Of a stretch of DNA of 64,000 nt, positions 12,411 to 22,748 are shown piece after piece. The DNA comes from Fragilaria crotonensis (taxonomy: Eukaryota > Bacillariophyta > Fragilariophyceae > Fragilariales > Fragilariaceae), in assembly GCA_022925895.1 (NCBI GenBank), contig JAKSYS010000881.1, positions 806,001-870,000 on the forward strand, in the 5' to 3' direction. Numbering within the stretch: the stretch's first letter is position 1; every line of letters begins with the position of its first letter. The translations under genes were made by a program, and so were the position numbers. The notes beneath the pieces are model-generated. The model did no database searches. It worked only from the letters and a program-made list of their open reading frames with translations, and was not told the DNA's origin.

Positions 12411-14853
12411 TTAGTCCACTTGTTCCATTGCAGACTCTTCGTTGTCATCGTCCCCGTCAAGCGGTGGCAAGTCTTCCATTTCCTCCACATCGTCGTCATC
12501 GTCATCGCCGTCAATGGAAAGCCCAAGCTTGACAAGACGGTGAATTCTAGTGGCGAAAGTGGCTGGCTCGTCGAGAGAAAATCCACTTGTCAGGAGGGAG
12601 GTCTCGTAGAGCAGCCAGATAAGGTCCTTCACGGTCTTGTCGCTCTGGTCTGCATCTGCCTTTTCACGGAGAGCACTGATGATAGGGTTGGTGGGGTTGA
12701 TCTCAAGTGTCTTCTTCGATGACATGTACGAAGATTGAGAGGCATCTCGGAGAGCCTGCGCCTTCATAATTCTCTCCATGTTCGCGGACCAGCCGAATTC
12801 ACCAGTGACAAGAACGCAAGGAGAATCAGCAAGACGGTTGGAGACAACGACCTTCTCGACCTTGTCATCAAGAACCTCCTTCATCAGCTTGCAGAGGCTT
12901 TCGGTCTTGGCCTTAGCCTCTTCGAACTTCTTCTTCTCCTCATCATCCTCAGCAATGTCAAGGCCCTCCTTGGTAGCACTGAGAAGCTTCTTCCCCTCGA
13001 ACTCCTTGAGTTGTTGCACGGCGTACTCGTCAATTGGATCAACCATGTAAAGAACTTCATATCCCTTCTTCTTGAGCTTCTCGAGGAATGGCGAAGTCTC
13101 GACGCTACGCTTCGACTCTCCAGTAACGTAGTAGATACCAGGCTGCTTGTCATCCATGCGGCTCACGTAGTCATCGAGGAAGTCATCTCATCGCCAGATT
13201 TAGTCGAGTGGTAACGCAAGAGCTTAGCAATCTTCGCTCGGTTGGTTGAGTCCTCGTGAATTCCAAGCTTGAGACTCTTCGAGAAGGCCTCGTAGAACTT
13301 CTTGTAGGCATCTTCGTTCTCGGTGAGGTCGGTGAACATCTCAATGCACTTCTTGACAAGGTTCTTCTTGATGACTCTGAGAATCTTGTTCTGCTGAAGA
13401 GTCTCACGAGAAATGTTGAGCGGGAGATCCTCAGAGTCAACAACTCCCTTGATGAAGTTAAGCCATTCTGGCATCAAGTCTTCGCAGTTGTCCATGATGA
13501 ACACACGACGGACGTAAAGCTTGATATGGTTGAACTTTTTCTTGCTTCCACCCTCGAACATGTCGAATGGAGCACGCTTCGGGCAGAACAGGATGGCCTT
13601 GAACTCCAGCTGACCCTCCACGGAGAAATGCTTGACGGCGGCATGTTCTTCCCAGTCATTGGAGATGGACTTGTAGAAGGAGACATACTCATCCTGGGTG
13701 ACATCATCAGGTTTGCGCATCCAGATTGGCTTCATGTTGTTGAGGTGCTGCCACTCGTGGCTGACCTCCTTGATCTTCTTCATCTTCTTCTCTTTCTTAG
13801 CCTCATCCTCATCGACTTCCTCGACCTTCGGCTTGTCGTCGTCGTCATCATCATCGTCGTCGTCGTCATCATCTGGAACTTCCTTCTCAGTAGTCTTCTC
13901 CGTGTAAAGCTTAATAGGGAATCCAATAAACTCAGAGTGCTTCTTGACGAGGTCCTTGATGCGCTTCTCTTCGAGGTATTCTGACATGTCTTCCTTGAGG
14001 TGAAGAACGATACGAGTACCACGTCCAAGACTGCTGCCCTCTTCGGTCTTGGTGACGGTGAAAGACCCACCAGCCTCCGAGATCCAAGTGTAACACTCAT
14101 CGTCGTTGTTCTTGGAAACGACTTCAACTTTATCAGCAACTAGGTAGGCGGAATAGAAACCAACACCGAATTGACCAATCATGGAGATATCCGCACCAGC
14201 GGTGAGGGCTTCCATGAATGACTTAGTTCCAGACTTGGCAATGGTACCGAGATTGTTGATCAAGTCAGCCTTGGTCATACCAATACCAGAGTCTTCGATG
14301 CTGAGGGTGTTGTTAGCCTTGTCAGCAACGAGCTTGATCTGCAACTCGGGTTCCGAGTCGAGGATCGAGGCATCGGTCAAAGATTGGTAACGGATCTTAT
14401 CAAGAGCATCACTGGAGTTGGAGATCAACTCACGAAGGAAGATCTCCTTGTTGGAATAAAAGGTATTGATAACTGTGAACGACAGAGACGATAGGGTTAG
14501 CGATGTCTTCCGATTCCATGTACAGTGTACATCGAGGACATCACACCCTTGTCAGTGGCGATACTTACTCAACGACAAAAGCTGGTTGATATCAGCGGAG
14601 AACGCATAGCTTTCGGCTTCTGGGGCGGCGTCAGTCTGAGGGGAGGAATAGTGAAGGTGAGAGAATGCATTTCGGGTGAAAAAATGGTTTCAAGCAGCAG
14701 CTGCTTGGCATCACTTTGGTCAAGTCATGACTCAAGTAATAATCGAACATGTTGTTTCAGGAAAGCGGATGAAGTTCCAATTCCGAACATCGTTAATCCC
14801 TGCACTACACTATCAGTCAACTGCTCATATCTTGCCAAAGCATTGCTTACCAT
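12411..14853 (-). CDS. HSP90: Cytosolic HSP90 chaperone
   Basis: This is an ATP-dependent homodimeric chaperone of the cytosol. Three exons can be traced: 14853-14851 (only the ATG), 14635-14569, and 14472-12411, joined by GTAAGC...CCTCAG and GTAAGT...CACAG introns. The spliced start reads [19 protein letters not shown], then [20 protein letters not shown]. The N-domain has [19 protein letters not shown] and [16 protein letters not shown] run of 13 Asp forms the charged linker (about 13850). The middle domain has [13 protein letters not shown], and the C-terminus is MEQVD, a variant of the MEEVD that binds TPR co-chaperones. At 13178-13180 one base is missing, so GDEMTS passes out of frame before [14 protein letters not shown]. 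With it restored the length is 710 residues, normal for the family. An assembly error is most likely. Confidence 0.95.
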
Positions 14854-15456
14854 CTGGTCCGAGGGGTTTGTTATCGTAGTCAACAGGAATACAAAGTTAT
14901 GAGATCTTTGTGGTGGGACGTATGCTGGGATTCATTCGGATGGAGATCAGACGACCTCCAAAGAGCTGAAAAGAAATTCGAGGAGGGGAAGTCGTAGGAT
15001 TTTGTACCTGATGTACAGTCCAGGCTTTTGCTACACGCTCCTTACGCGGAATTATGACTTAAGAACGCTCCAAAATTGGATACTGTCTGCTGGACGACTA
15101 CGGATTTCGATCAGTAGACAGTAAACTGAATCCAGTAGTACAGTATTTTCACAAAGCACTGCGTATGTTCATACTTGAACCAGCTTAACCAGTATTCGAT
15201 GCTAAGTAGTACTACAAGTTATGTAGACTGTAGAAGCACAAGTTGTGTACACCACTGTACTTGCAGGACTAGTACGAGTACTGTACGCCTGCGTACTGTC
15301 TGATGAGAGTATGATATGACATACCCTGGTACCAGGTAGTACATGGTACTCACCGCGACGGGTACACGTACAATGTATGATACTTATATATTGGATGGAG
15401 TATCGTAGTCGTGTACATTGGACTGGAGACTGGAGTACCATACTCTGTATTCTGTA
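14854..15456. other. HSP90 upstream region, GTAC-rich
   Basis: About 600 bases between the HSP90 start codon and transposon copy B, presumably the HSP90 promoter. The stretch 15120-15430 is unusually rich in GTAC, AGTACT and GGTACC words. I found no clear perfect heat-shock element array (alternating nGAAn) by eye. Confidence 0.45.
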
Positions 15457-18409
15457 TGGCTGGTTTCATTCTCGACCATCCTCGCGTACAGCTCGGTATG
15501 TTTTATGCTACGCATACAAAATCCCAGAGTAAAATTCCGCCGAATAATTCTGCAATCCATATCTTTCTTGTTACACATTCACACTCTCACAATCGTAGTA
15601 AGTCACCTTCGACCCTTGCATTCCTCAACTCGGAATGAACGAAGCCGCTGTCAAAATCAAGAACGCACCGATGACTCCTGAAGTCTTTCTTCACCCTTTC
15701 GATGTCGGAGTATGATAAAAGTTCCTGTTTGATGTGAGTTGTTGGAATTGGGGCAACACGAATCCTGGCGGTGGCAGAAGAATTTGGATCCTCATTTACC
15801 GCGGCAGCAGCTACTTGCTGCTGCAGTTGTTCAAGATGATGGTACGTGCATATATATGCTCGCGCTCGTGATGCAAACTTCTCAATCCTCTCTTTTGTTA
15901 GAACCTTTATGGGCCACGTGCAATCTTTGACAAGCTGTTTAAAGTTGTCACGACCTCGTTTCCTTGACAATGGCATACGTCGATAGAATGCTTTGGAATG
16001 TGCCCAGCTGTACTCAACGCCCTCACCAGCCAACTCCGCGTGAAACTTTGGCGTTAGATTAACCACAACTCCAAGCTGAGAACCTAGAAACTGAAGAGCG
16101 GTTTCCTCTTCTTTGAAATCATAACATTCGGCAAGAAGGTGTCGAAGTGAGTAACGTAAGTCCACAATGCCGGTGATTGCGTCTTTTCTTCCTTCAAGAG
16201 TGTATTGTTCTAATGATGCTCTGTCGATCAGTCCTCGCTCCCCCAGAACTTGCAGGAGGCCTTTAGGCTTTCCCTCCCATCCCGGAGCAATCTGTTCCTT
16301 TACATCGACTACGTCAATGCCATTGTTCCTTGCAAAATCTTGAAGCTCTTTTTTTGTATACCCTCGTTGCTGTTGAAGCGTCACTCCCTTATCTTTTAGA
16401 GCCTCAAGGAGCACCTTCTTGGACCTTTCAACAACTTTGGTTTTGCCTGTCGGTCGGTCATGGCGTTGAATTCTCTGCTGATGGTCCGATAAATACCATG
16501 GACCGACATCATCAACTTGAAACACCAAGGATTGAGTGTCCGCAACGCGTAGTGAAGGTAAGTGTGGACCGAGAAACCCGTCTTCTTTCGGCACCTCCTC
16601 GAATACGATTCCAGTAGTCAATGTGGAATTCGATTCGTTGTTCATTACCGACGATGTCAAAATAGCTGTGTCCGAATCCGATATCCAAATCTGTAATAGT
16701 CATAGCTTCACTAAGAGAAACTTGTATCCATCGATTACAATAGGGTTCTAACTCAGTCAGGTAGTTCTTGCAGAACTGTGTACGATTCGCCACAACGTCG
16801 TCCCGTTCGTGACCATCGACGTAGAAACTCTTTCGTCGCGTGTCGTACCGAAAGCCAAGTAGACGCATCCAGCGCCATGCCGTTGAGAAGCTCATCTTTT
16901 CAAGTCTATGAGCATGAAGGAACAAGCTATTAAGAACTTCTTGGTTGTTGTGGTCGTTATCGGCAGGTTGCGGTGTGTCACTCATGGTAGTACTACTAGT
17001 TGTACTAGTATCCGCGGCCGTTGCCGCAGCAACCTCCTCATCCTTCTGCCACTCCGATGCAAGTCTCGGTATAACGGTAGAAACAATGAAGTCGTGTAAA
17101 CCTTCTATTGTTAGGGTCGCTAAGTTTTTGACTCCGAAAGCAACAATCTGGTCTTTTGCATCGGGGAATATCTCCAGCAGCCTTGGCAGGGGTCGCTTCC
17201 CACATTGGATTTATGGGTTCGGGTGGGGAAAACATTCGAGCTTCCTGAAGATGATGTTCCATTGCGCAATGGTCTTAAAAAAGTAGCCTGATGCATCCCG
17301 AGACTATTCAACGTTTGACAAGCTACTTTGCAGCAGTGATGCCACGTCCATTCATTCATGTTGGTGAGTGCAAGTTGGTAAGCCAAACAGAGAAAAATCG
17401 CCCTTTGTCGAATTTCAAAGACTTCTGCCTTTGTACAGATATTGTCGGGGTCTCCACCTTTCACAATAGCACGCCAGCTATCTTTGCTCTCGTGAACGGC
17501 CTGAAGCTGAATGATGCGGCGCTCCAAGGCCTCCTGGGGACTTTCAAGATTCGTCGTATCAGTATTGTCGACAATGGCACCTCCATTGTACTCTCTCGGT
17601 CTGAAGAGCTGATAAGCTTCTGGACTTTCTGGCCAATACAAACATGATGGTGATTGAGCAACATTATCAACCCTTTGGCGCTTAAGAGGGGAAGCATTCT
17701 CGTTTTCATTGGTGCCAGGATGCCCAACTCTTGTTGTTGGCAGTACTGGAGCATTTTCGACAGTACTCGGTCTCCCTCTTGTTGATGGAATTACAAGAAC
17801 ATTTGCAGCATGTTGGAGGACTCTTTCCTTCCATGTGCCATTTAAAGGGCGCGGTAAGCCACCTGTCTTGTTTCATCAGTGAAATAGTAGAAGTATTGGT
17901 GTTGGTAATTGATACGAACACGCCGGTCGCGTTTGATCCTTCAAACCTTGTCATGAGTTCTCCAAATAAACTCGACTTTGACATGGCGGTATTAAATTTT
18001 CGCACGTCAATGATGAGAGAGCCATCAATGTGACCAGACTTTCTTATTGCTTCAACCCAAGTTGCAGCAGGAAGCCAACAATTGGACATTCGAGGCCCAT
18101 ACGTGTCATCGGCACGAAGCAACATGACAGCCCTGAACAAAACGGTGTGGATGCCTTTGTCAGACATCAGTGCAATCAACCTCACTTAGTCAGTTGGCTT
18201 GCCAAGTGTATTGAGAAGGCTCCTGTCAGGGCTGGGTTGATTGCAAAGAGTGTAGGTGTCGCGAACGACGGCGTGCAATATCATTGTAGAACCCTTGCTT
18301 CCAGCACGACAACATACTCTAAACGTGACGTCACCGACGCAGCAAATCTTCTCTTCTGTACAATCAATACTGCAGCCTGCGCCAGGTTTCTTTGACGTGA
18401 AACCAGCCA
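15457..18409 (-). mobile_element. DDE transposon copy B, TA-flanked, deleted and decayed
   Basis: This is a second copy of the DNA transposon found intact at 22569-26221, in opposite orientation. Both ends carry the 12-bp inverted repeat TGGCTGGTTTCA, directly flanked by TA (15455-15456 and 18410-18411), as expected for a Tc1/mariner-like insertion. Its coding remains on the minus strand occur in the same order as in copy A but in several frames: N-terminal parts at about 18185-17120, the VDGHERDDVV block at 16985-16620, and the C-terminal block with SAP-like helix, GWEGKPKGLLQVL and AELAGEGVEYSW at 16660-15587. The sequence jumps near 16620 from FHID to a segment that in A lies about 190 residues further on. 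Both catalytic Asp residues are therefore gone. It cannot encode an active transposase. Confidence 0.88.
15587..16660 (-). pseudogene. Transposase C-terminal remnant of copy B
   Basis: An open stretch of 357 codons corresponds to the last third of the copy A transposase. It keeps TQSLVFQVDD, one SAP-like helix pair (VLLEALKDKGVTL...KKELQDFARNNG), the block WEGKPKGLLQVLGERGLID, and the third acidic motif in AELAGEGVEYSWAHSKAFYRR. It ends with FRSHRCVLDFDSGF, matching FKTHRCVFDFDYKF in copy A. The ATG at its start is internal to the family protein, so this is a remnant and not a gene. The length of the open frame suggests that B is not very old, or that its C-terminal part has been spared by chance. 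Confidence 0.85.
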
Positions 18410-18574
18410 TACAGTACACATCCACCAGCGACTGAAGGCTTCAGTTTTGAGTTTCTGAACGGAGAGCCTAAAATCCAAACTGATAGATTGGCGCAGTCTT
18501 CATTCCGCACATGGGATTTCAAGTCTTCGATCCTTCATTGCCGCTTTCCATCTTGTTGTACAACGAAAAGCCCA

Positions 18575-21412
18575 ATGCCCTCGAACGGGATTCATAGTTG
18601 CTTTACAATCATGTTATGTATTCTACTGTCGACTCGTCACGGGTCGAGTTTTTCGAGCAATATCAGATTCTATCTTAACCGAGATGGGAGTTATCGGTTC
18701 CTCTCTTCATTATCTCAACGTTTTGAGGCGCACAACTACTTGCACAATCTCAATGACGCTCAAATAGAAGCAGTGACACAGCCTCTTGAAGGAATCACGA
18801 GAGTTGTGGCGGGCCCGGGAGCTGGAAAAACAAAGGTACTCACATGTCGGATAGCCCACTTACTCAGAGAAGACCCAACAAACAAAATCTTGGCCGTCAC
18901 CTTTACGAAGAAGGCATCTGGCGAAATGCAAGAGCGTTTGAAGAAAATATTGCAAGAGGAACATGGAGATGTTGACGAATTCGTGTTGTCTAGTAGCAAC
19001 GGTTTTGATGAGGACGCACCTGTACTCAGAGCAGTTGGATTTGATCGCGTCAACCTGGGGACTTTCCACTCGATTTGCGCCAAAATCCTGAGATGGAATG
19101 GCAAAGAGTTATCGTCGCTTCCTTCGGTAATGAAAGATCTTATGGGCAGTGGAATGACTGCTAGCCTAGATTCCTCATTTGCAATTATCGACCAAAGCGA
19201 TCAGTTGCGGTTCGTGAGAGAATTGATGAAGGAAAAGGGCATTGATTTGACGAAAGAGAAGGAGCTCAAGGCTCAGTCAGTATTGAGTGCAATGGCGAAG
19301 GTAAAGGCTGGAAATTTGGATCCTAAAGAGGTGCGCAGGAGTCGGCTGCTCTCAATCGCCACGGAGATTTTCCCCCGATATCGCGAACAACTCCTGCTAG
19401 GCAACGCGTTGGATTTCGATGATCTCATCTCGTTGACAGCTGAACTTCTGAATGTCAATGGAACTATTCGTGACTCACTGCGTCGTCGTTGGCCACATGT
19501 TCTGGTGGACGAATTTCAAGATACATCAGAAGTGCAGTTAGACCTTGTGAAAATGTTGACTTCAAAGTCTTTGTTGGTGGTTGGTGACGCGGATCAATCC
19601 ATTTACAGCTGGAGAGGTGCACATGTAGAGAGTATGTCCGATTTTGGCCGTGCGTTTCCGGCCGTACATACCGTTTATCTTATGGAGAACTATCGATCGA
19701 CCACCAACATCGTTCACGCTGCTCAAAAAGTAATTGCAGGCTCAAAATCCACGTCTGCAAAGGACTTGCGTCAGGCTATGAAGCCCATGCGAGGGTCGGG
19801 GTCAAACATACTTGTGAGAGGCTGTGCGAATGCCAAAGCGGAGGCGTCATATGTGGTCGGTATCGTTCAGGAGATGATTGAAAAGAGTGAGCTTCTCCCT
19901 CACCAGACTGTGGCGATCCTATACCGAACCAACGCGCAGTCGCGAGCCCTGGAAGAAGCGTGTGTATCCAAGAATTTGCCTTACGTGGTCCGTGGGGCAA
20001 CAGGGGCCTTTTACGATCGAGCTGAAATCAAAGACTGTCTGTGCTTTCTTCGGTGGCTCCGCAATGGACGGGACCAATCAGCAATGCTTCGAGCATTCAA
20101 GACTCCGAGCAAGGGACTGGGGGATAAGGGAGTCAGTGAGTTTCAAGCATATTGTCGAGCTGTGGAGAAAACGTACGCTGAAGAAAACATTCCAGATGTA
20201 CCCTCCCCCCTTGATCTATTGATTGCAATGACCGATGAGCGAGTGTCGATCATTGATGACGCTCCAACTCCAGATGGGTATATTTCGAGACGCACTTATA
20301 AACCGCTTGCGTCATTTTCAATGAAGATGAGTGCCATCGTCCAACGGGCGAACAAGGAATCAGTCTCTGAGCTGATAAAATCAGTCGTAACGACAATTGG
20401 CCTCGAGGATCACTTCAATGCCATTTCCAACTCTCAGGGGGAATTTTCAGATCGCTTGAGCAACGTAGAAGAGTTGCGACAAGCTGCTGAGCGGTACACA
20501 AACGGGAGAGCAGCCCTGATACCCCCTGATGACGACATCATCGAGGGTTCTCCCCTTTCGAACTTTCTCGATGACGTATCCCTGTTCACGGACGTCGCTG
20601 AAGAGCGAGAGGGGTTTAAGGTCAACTTAATGACGATTCACGCTGCCAAAGGAATGGAATTCGATGTTGTTTTCGTTGTTGGTAACGAGGACGGCACATT
20701 TCCAACCACTCAGGCAGTTCAAGAAGGTGATGGCTCGGTAGCCCTCGATGAAGAACGCCGACTGTGCTATGTGGCAATGACGAGAGCCAAGAATCGCCTG
20801 TTTTTGACTTGGAGGAAAGAGGTTTCGTTCTTTCAAGGTGACGGCTTAAGGACAACAGAACGAGAACCAAGTAGGTTTTTGAATGTCCTTTTGTCAAAGA
20901 AAGGCATTGGGTCGAATGGGACGAGCACTGCACCTCAACGGCGCAGTTTTTCCTCGACTACAGAAGAAGCGCGAACGCCAACAAGCGGCTCATACAAATA
21001 TGAGCTTGCTGACATGTCGGGAAAGCTCGATGCGCAATTGCAACGAGCCAAGCGCGGACGTGAGGGTGTCAAGAGTATTGGTGAGATTCGCGCTATTTTA
21101 CGACAGTCGCCTCCACCAATGGGGGTCAAGCAAAAAATCTCATCTTCGAGACCGACAGAGTCTAGGCCTATCACAGTCCCCAAAGCTGATGGTTCCGGCA
21201 CAAGGCAAGCGAGAAAACCAATTGAGGAGACGAAACCAGATTCTACGTGGTTCTTCCCCGTAGGAAGCTCGGTCGTGCACCGGGAACACGGCCCTGGAAA
21301 GATTCTACCCCCGCCAGCGGACCGCAACGGCGAAATGATGGTGCGCGTCAAGTTTATGGATGGCAAACAGATAGATCTTCCCGCCATGACACGAGACTTG
21401 TTTCCGAACTAA
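18575..21412 (+). CDS. UvrD/SRS2-like superfamily 1 DNA helicase, probably organellar
   Basis: This is a 3'-5' superfamily 1A DNA helicase of the UvrD/Rep/PcrA/SRS2 group, acting in DNA repair or replication. All motifs are visible in order: I GPGAGKTK, Ia VTFTKKASGEMQER, II LVDEFQDT, III GDADQSIYSWRGA, IV ENYRSTTNIV, V MTIHAAKGMEFDVVF, VI RRLCYVAMTRAKNRLF. The C-terminus (about 55 residues from WFFPVGSSVVHREHGPGKI) is a small beta-barrel-like domain, as in PcrA tails and plant UvrD homologues. The first ATG is 18575. A second at 18611 starts a Ser/Arg-rich presequence (STRHGSSFSSNIRF) typical of mitochondrial import, and I cannot decide between them. Length is 945 or 933 residues, with no introns. 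The gene starts about 165 bp beyond the end of transposon copy B, so that element may overlap its promoter. Confidence 0.92.
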   Translation: MPSNGIHSCFTIMLCILLSTRHGSSFSSNIRFYLNRDGSYRFLSSLSQRFEAHNYLHNLNDAQIEAVTQPLEGITRVVAGPGAGKTKVLTCRIAHLLREDPTNKILAVTFTKKASGEMQERLKKILQEEHGDVDEFVLSSSNGFDEDAPVLRAVGFDRVNLGTFHSICAKILRWNGKELSSLPSVMKDLMGSGMTASLDSSFAIIDQSDQLRFVRELMKEKGIDLTKEKELKAQSVLSAMAKVKAGNLDPKEVRRSRLLSIATEIFPRYREQLLLGNALDFDDLISLTAELLNVNGTIRDSLRRRWPHVLVDEFQDTSEVQLDLVKMLTSKSLLVVGDADQSIYSWRGAHVESMSDFGRAFPAVHTVYLMENYRSTTNIVHAAQKVIAGSKSTSAKDLRQAMKPMRGSGSNILVRGCANAKAEASYVVGIVQEMIEKSELLPHQTVAILYRTNAQSRALEEACVSKNLPYVVRGATGAFYDRAEIKDCLCFLRWLRNGRDQSAMLRAFKTPSKGLGDKGVSEFQAYCRAVEKTYAEENIPDVPSPLDLLIAMTDERVSIIDDAPTPDGYISRRTYKPLASFSMKMSAIVQRANKESVSELIKSVVTTIGLEDHFNAISNSQGEFSDRLSNVEELRQAAERYTNGRAALIPPDDDIIEGSPLSNFLDDVSLFTDVAEEREGFKVNLMTIHAAKGMEFDVVFVVGNEDGTFPTTQAVQEGDGSVALDEERRLCYVAMTRAKNRLFLTWRKEVSFFQGDGLRTTEREPSRFLNVLLSKKGIGSNGTSTAPQRRSFSSTTEEARTPTSGSYKYELADMSGKLDAQLQRAKRGREGVKSIGEIRAILRQSPPPMGVKQKISSSRPTESRPITVPKADGSGTRQARKPIEETKPDSTWFFPVGSSVVHREHGPGKILPPPADRNGEMMVRVKFMDGKQIDLPAMTRDLFPN

Positions 21413-21419
21413 ATTCCTA

Positions 21420-21788
21420 CTAACTCGACTTAAGGATCTCTTCTAATTGTCTTCGGAATTCTCGCATGCCATTGCATCTCAAGTACTTAAGAAGTCTATC
21501 GTTCTTTTTTTTCTCCGGCTTGGACTTAAATTTGATGGTGTTATGTGTCATGTCTACAGTTTTGATCTGAGACTGAGTCACCGCTGACCTTTGCCTTACT
21601 ACATGTTTCGCTTGATACCCTTCGCCCACCACGTGATTCTGAAATTGCTTTAAATCCACCGCTACAATCGTGTCGTCTCCCGTCCCTTCCCGCAACTTCT
21701 CCTTGTGATGATTTAGTTCCATTTCGTCTCCTTCCCATCCTTTGCGCTTCCTAAGCACTCCGGAAGGGATTACATCCTCATCCGACAT
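21420..21788 (-). CDS. Small basic hypothetical protein (122 aa)
   Basis: A 122-residue single-exon frame, strongly charged, with no signal or membrane segment. It starts MSDEDVIPSGVLRKRKGWEG and ends in a basic helix-forming segment, KKKNDRLLKYLRCNGMREFRRQLEEILKSS. The stop codon lies only seven bases from the stop of the helicase gene on the other strand, so the two genes converge with overlapping 3' regions. I do not recognise the family. The composition and well-formed C-terminal helix argue that it is real, but the short length leaves doubt. Confidence 0.55.
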   Translation of the reverse strand: MSDEDVIPSGVLRKRKGWEGDEMELNHHKEKLREGTGDDTIVAVDLKQFQNHVVGEGYQAKHVVRQRSAVTQSQIKTVDMTHNTIKFKSKPEKKKNDRLLKYLRCNGMREFRRQLEEILKSS

Positions 21789-21879
21789 GGCTTAGTAATC
21801 CCGTGGGTGGCCAGTGGCCAGTGATGGGATGATGTTTTTCGATGTGGGTGTGCCTCGCCACTCGCCAGTGTGTATCTTA

Positions 21880-22400
21880 AGTGTGGATTCCACACTCCAC
21901 ACTCCACACTCCACACTCCACACTCCACACCAGAGTCCTGCACTGGGTACCCATACCCAGTACCCACCCACTACCCACCCATACCCATGGTTAATGGGTG
22001 GGTATGGGCATGCCCAACCCACTGGTTGGGCAATGGGTGGTCCCAACTTGACTCGCAAAGCGTGGGTGGGTAATGGGTGGTCCAAGCCTGCCAACGCGAA
22101 TCGACCATTGTACTCCAAGTATACTGTAGCTAGTAAGGAGTAGTAGAGTATAGTACGCGGTGAGAGCAACTTTAAGAAAATCGCCTGCGGCGGGCTAAAT
22201 TTTTGCAGGGAAAATGGGTAGTGGGTGGGTATGGGTACGCCCTACCGGGCGTGGGTGGGTAACGGTGGTCCAGCCGTGACCGCGCGAAGCGTGGGTGGGT
22301 CATGGGTGGTCCAACCCTGCCTACCGGCAGCCTTGGGTACCCATGGGCACAGGCTTCATACCCGGTGCAGGACTCTGCTCCACACTCCACACTCAAGACT
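21880..22400. repeat. G/C-tract fold-back repeat with CCACACT arrays
   Basis: The 7-bp unit CCACACT is repeated about six times at 21890-21930 and twice more near 22380. The word CAGAGTCCTGCAC is present at the left and as its complement at the right (about 22365), so the outer parts are inverted. Between them two direct copies of a GCGTGGGTGGGTAATGGGT-type segment lie at about 22058 and 22288. Four C-triplet tracts at 21950-21986 and four G-triplet tracts at 22216-22235 fit quadruplex-forming motifs on opposite strands. No coding sequence is evident. It may be a small non-autonomous element. Confidence 0.75.
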
Positions 22401-22568
22401 CACGGACTGTAGTGCAAATAGTAGTACAGTACAATTTCGGTACAATAGTACTGTGCAGTACTTCAGTACGTGTACTATACTGCACCTGGCACCTTGTACT
22501 GTACTGAGTATGCATAGAGCACTATCATAGTACCGGTCTAGCCGGTACAAGTACAAGTCTATGCACTA
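22401..22568. other. Short GTAC-rich spacer before transposon A
   Basis: The 170 bases before the left end of transposon A are rich in AGTAC/GTACT words (22415-22560). No gene is seen. The TA at 22567-22568 is the left flank of the transposon. Confidence 0.5.
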
Positions 22569-22614
22569 TGGCTGGGTAGAAATAAATGGAACCTTGGGTA
22601 GCCTTCGTAGAGCT
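22569..22614 (+). repeat. Left terminal inverted repeat of transposon A
   Basis: It begins TGGCTGGGTAGAAATAAA and continues through GGGTAGCC. It pairs with the complement of 26176-26221 with roughly ten mismatches over 46 positions. The preceding dinucleotide is TA. Confidence 0.85.
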
Positions 22615-22748
22615 AGTATGCTATTTTTTTAGTTTCACACTCCCTCCGATGTCTCCATCGCGTCGATCGTCATGCTTCATTGTTGTTGACCTGCACCATC
22701 GATTATCTCTTGATCGAAACACTCTCCCGCGTGGCCTAAGGTCTCAAA

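Noticed and set aside
12411-13166. Separate small gene downstream of a shorter HSP90
   Set aside because: Its sequence is the ordinary C-terminal part of HSP90 ([12 protein letters not shown] to MEQVD), and the split is explained by one missing base.
13256-13984. 242-codon plus-strand frame opposite HSP90
   Set aside because: It is the antisense shadow of a conserved, codon-biased gene and has no motif of its own.
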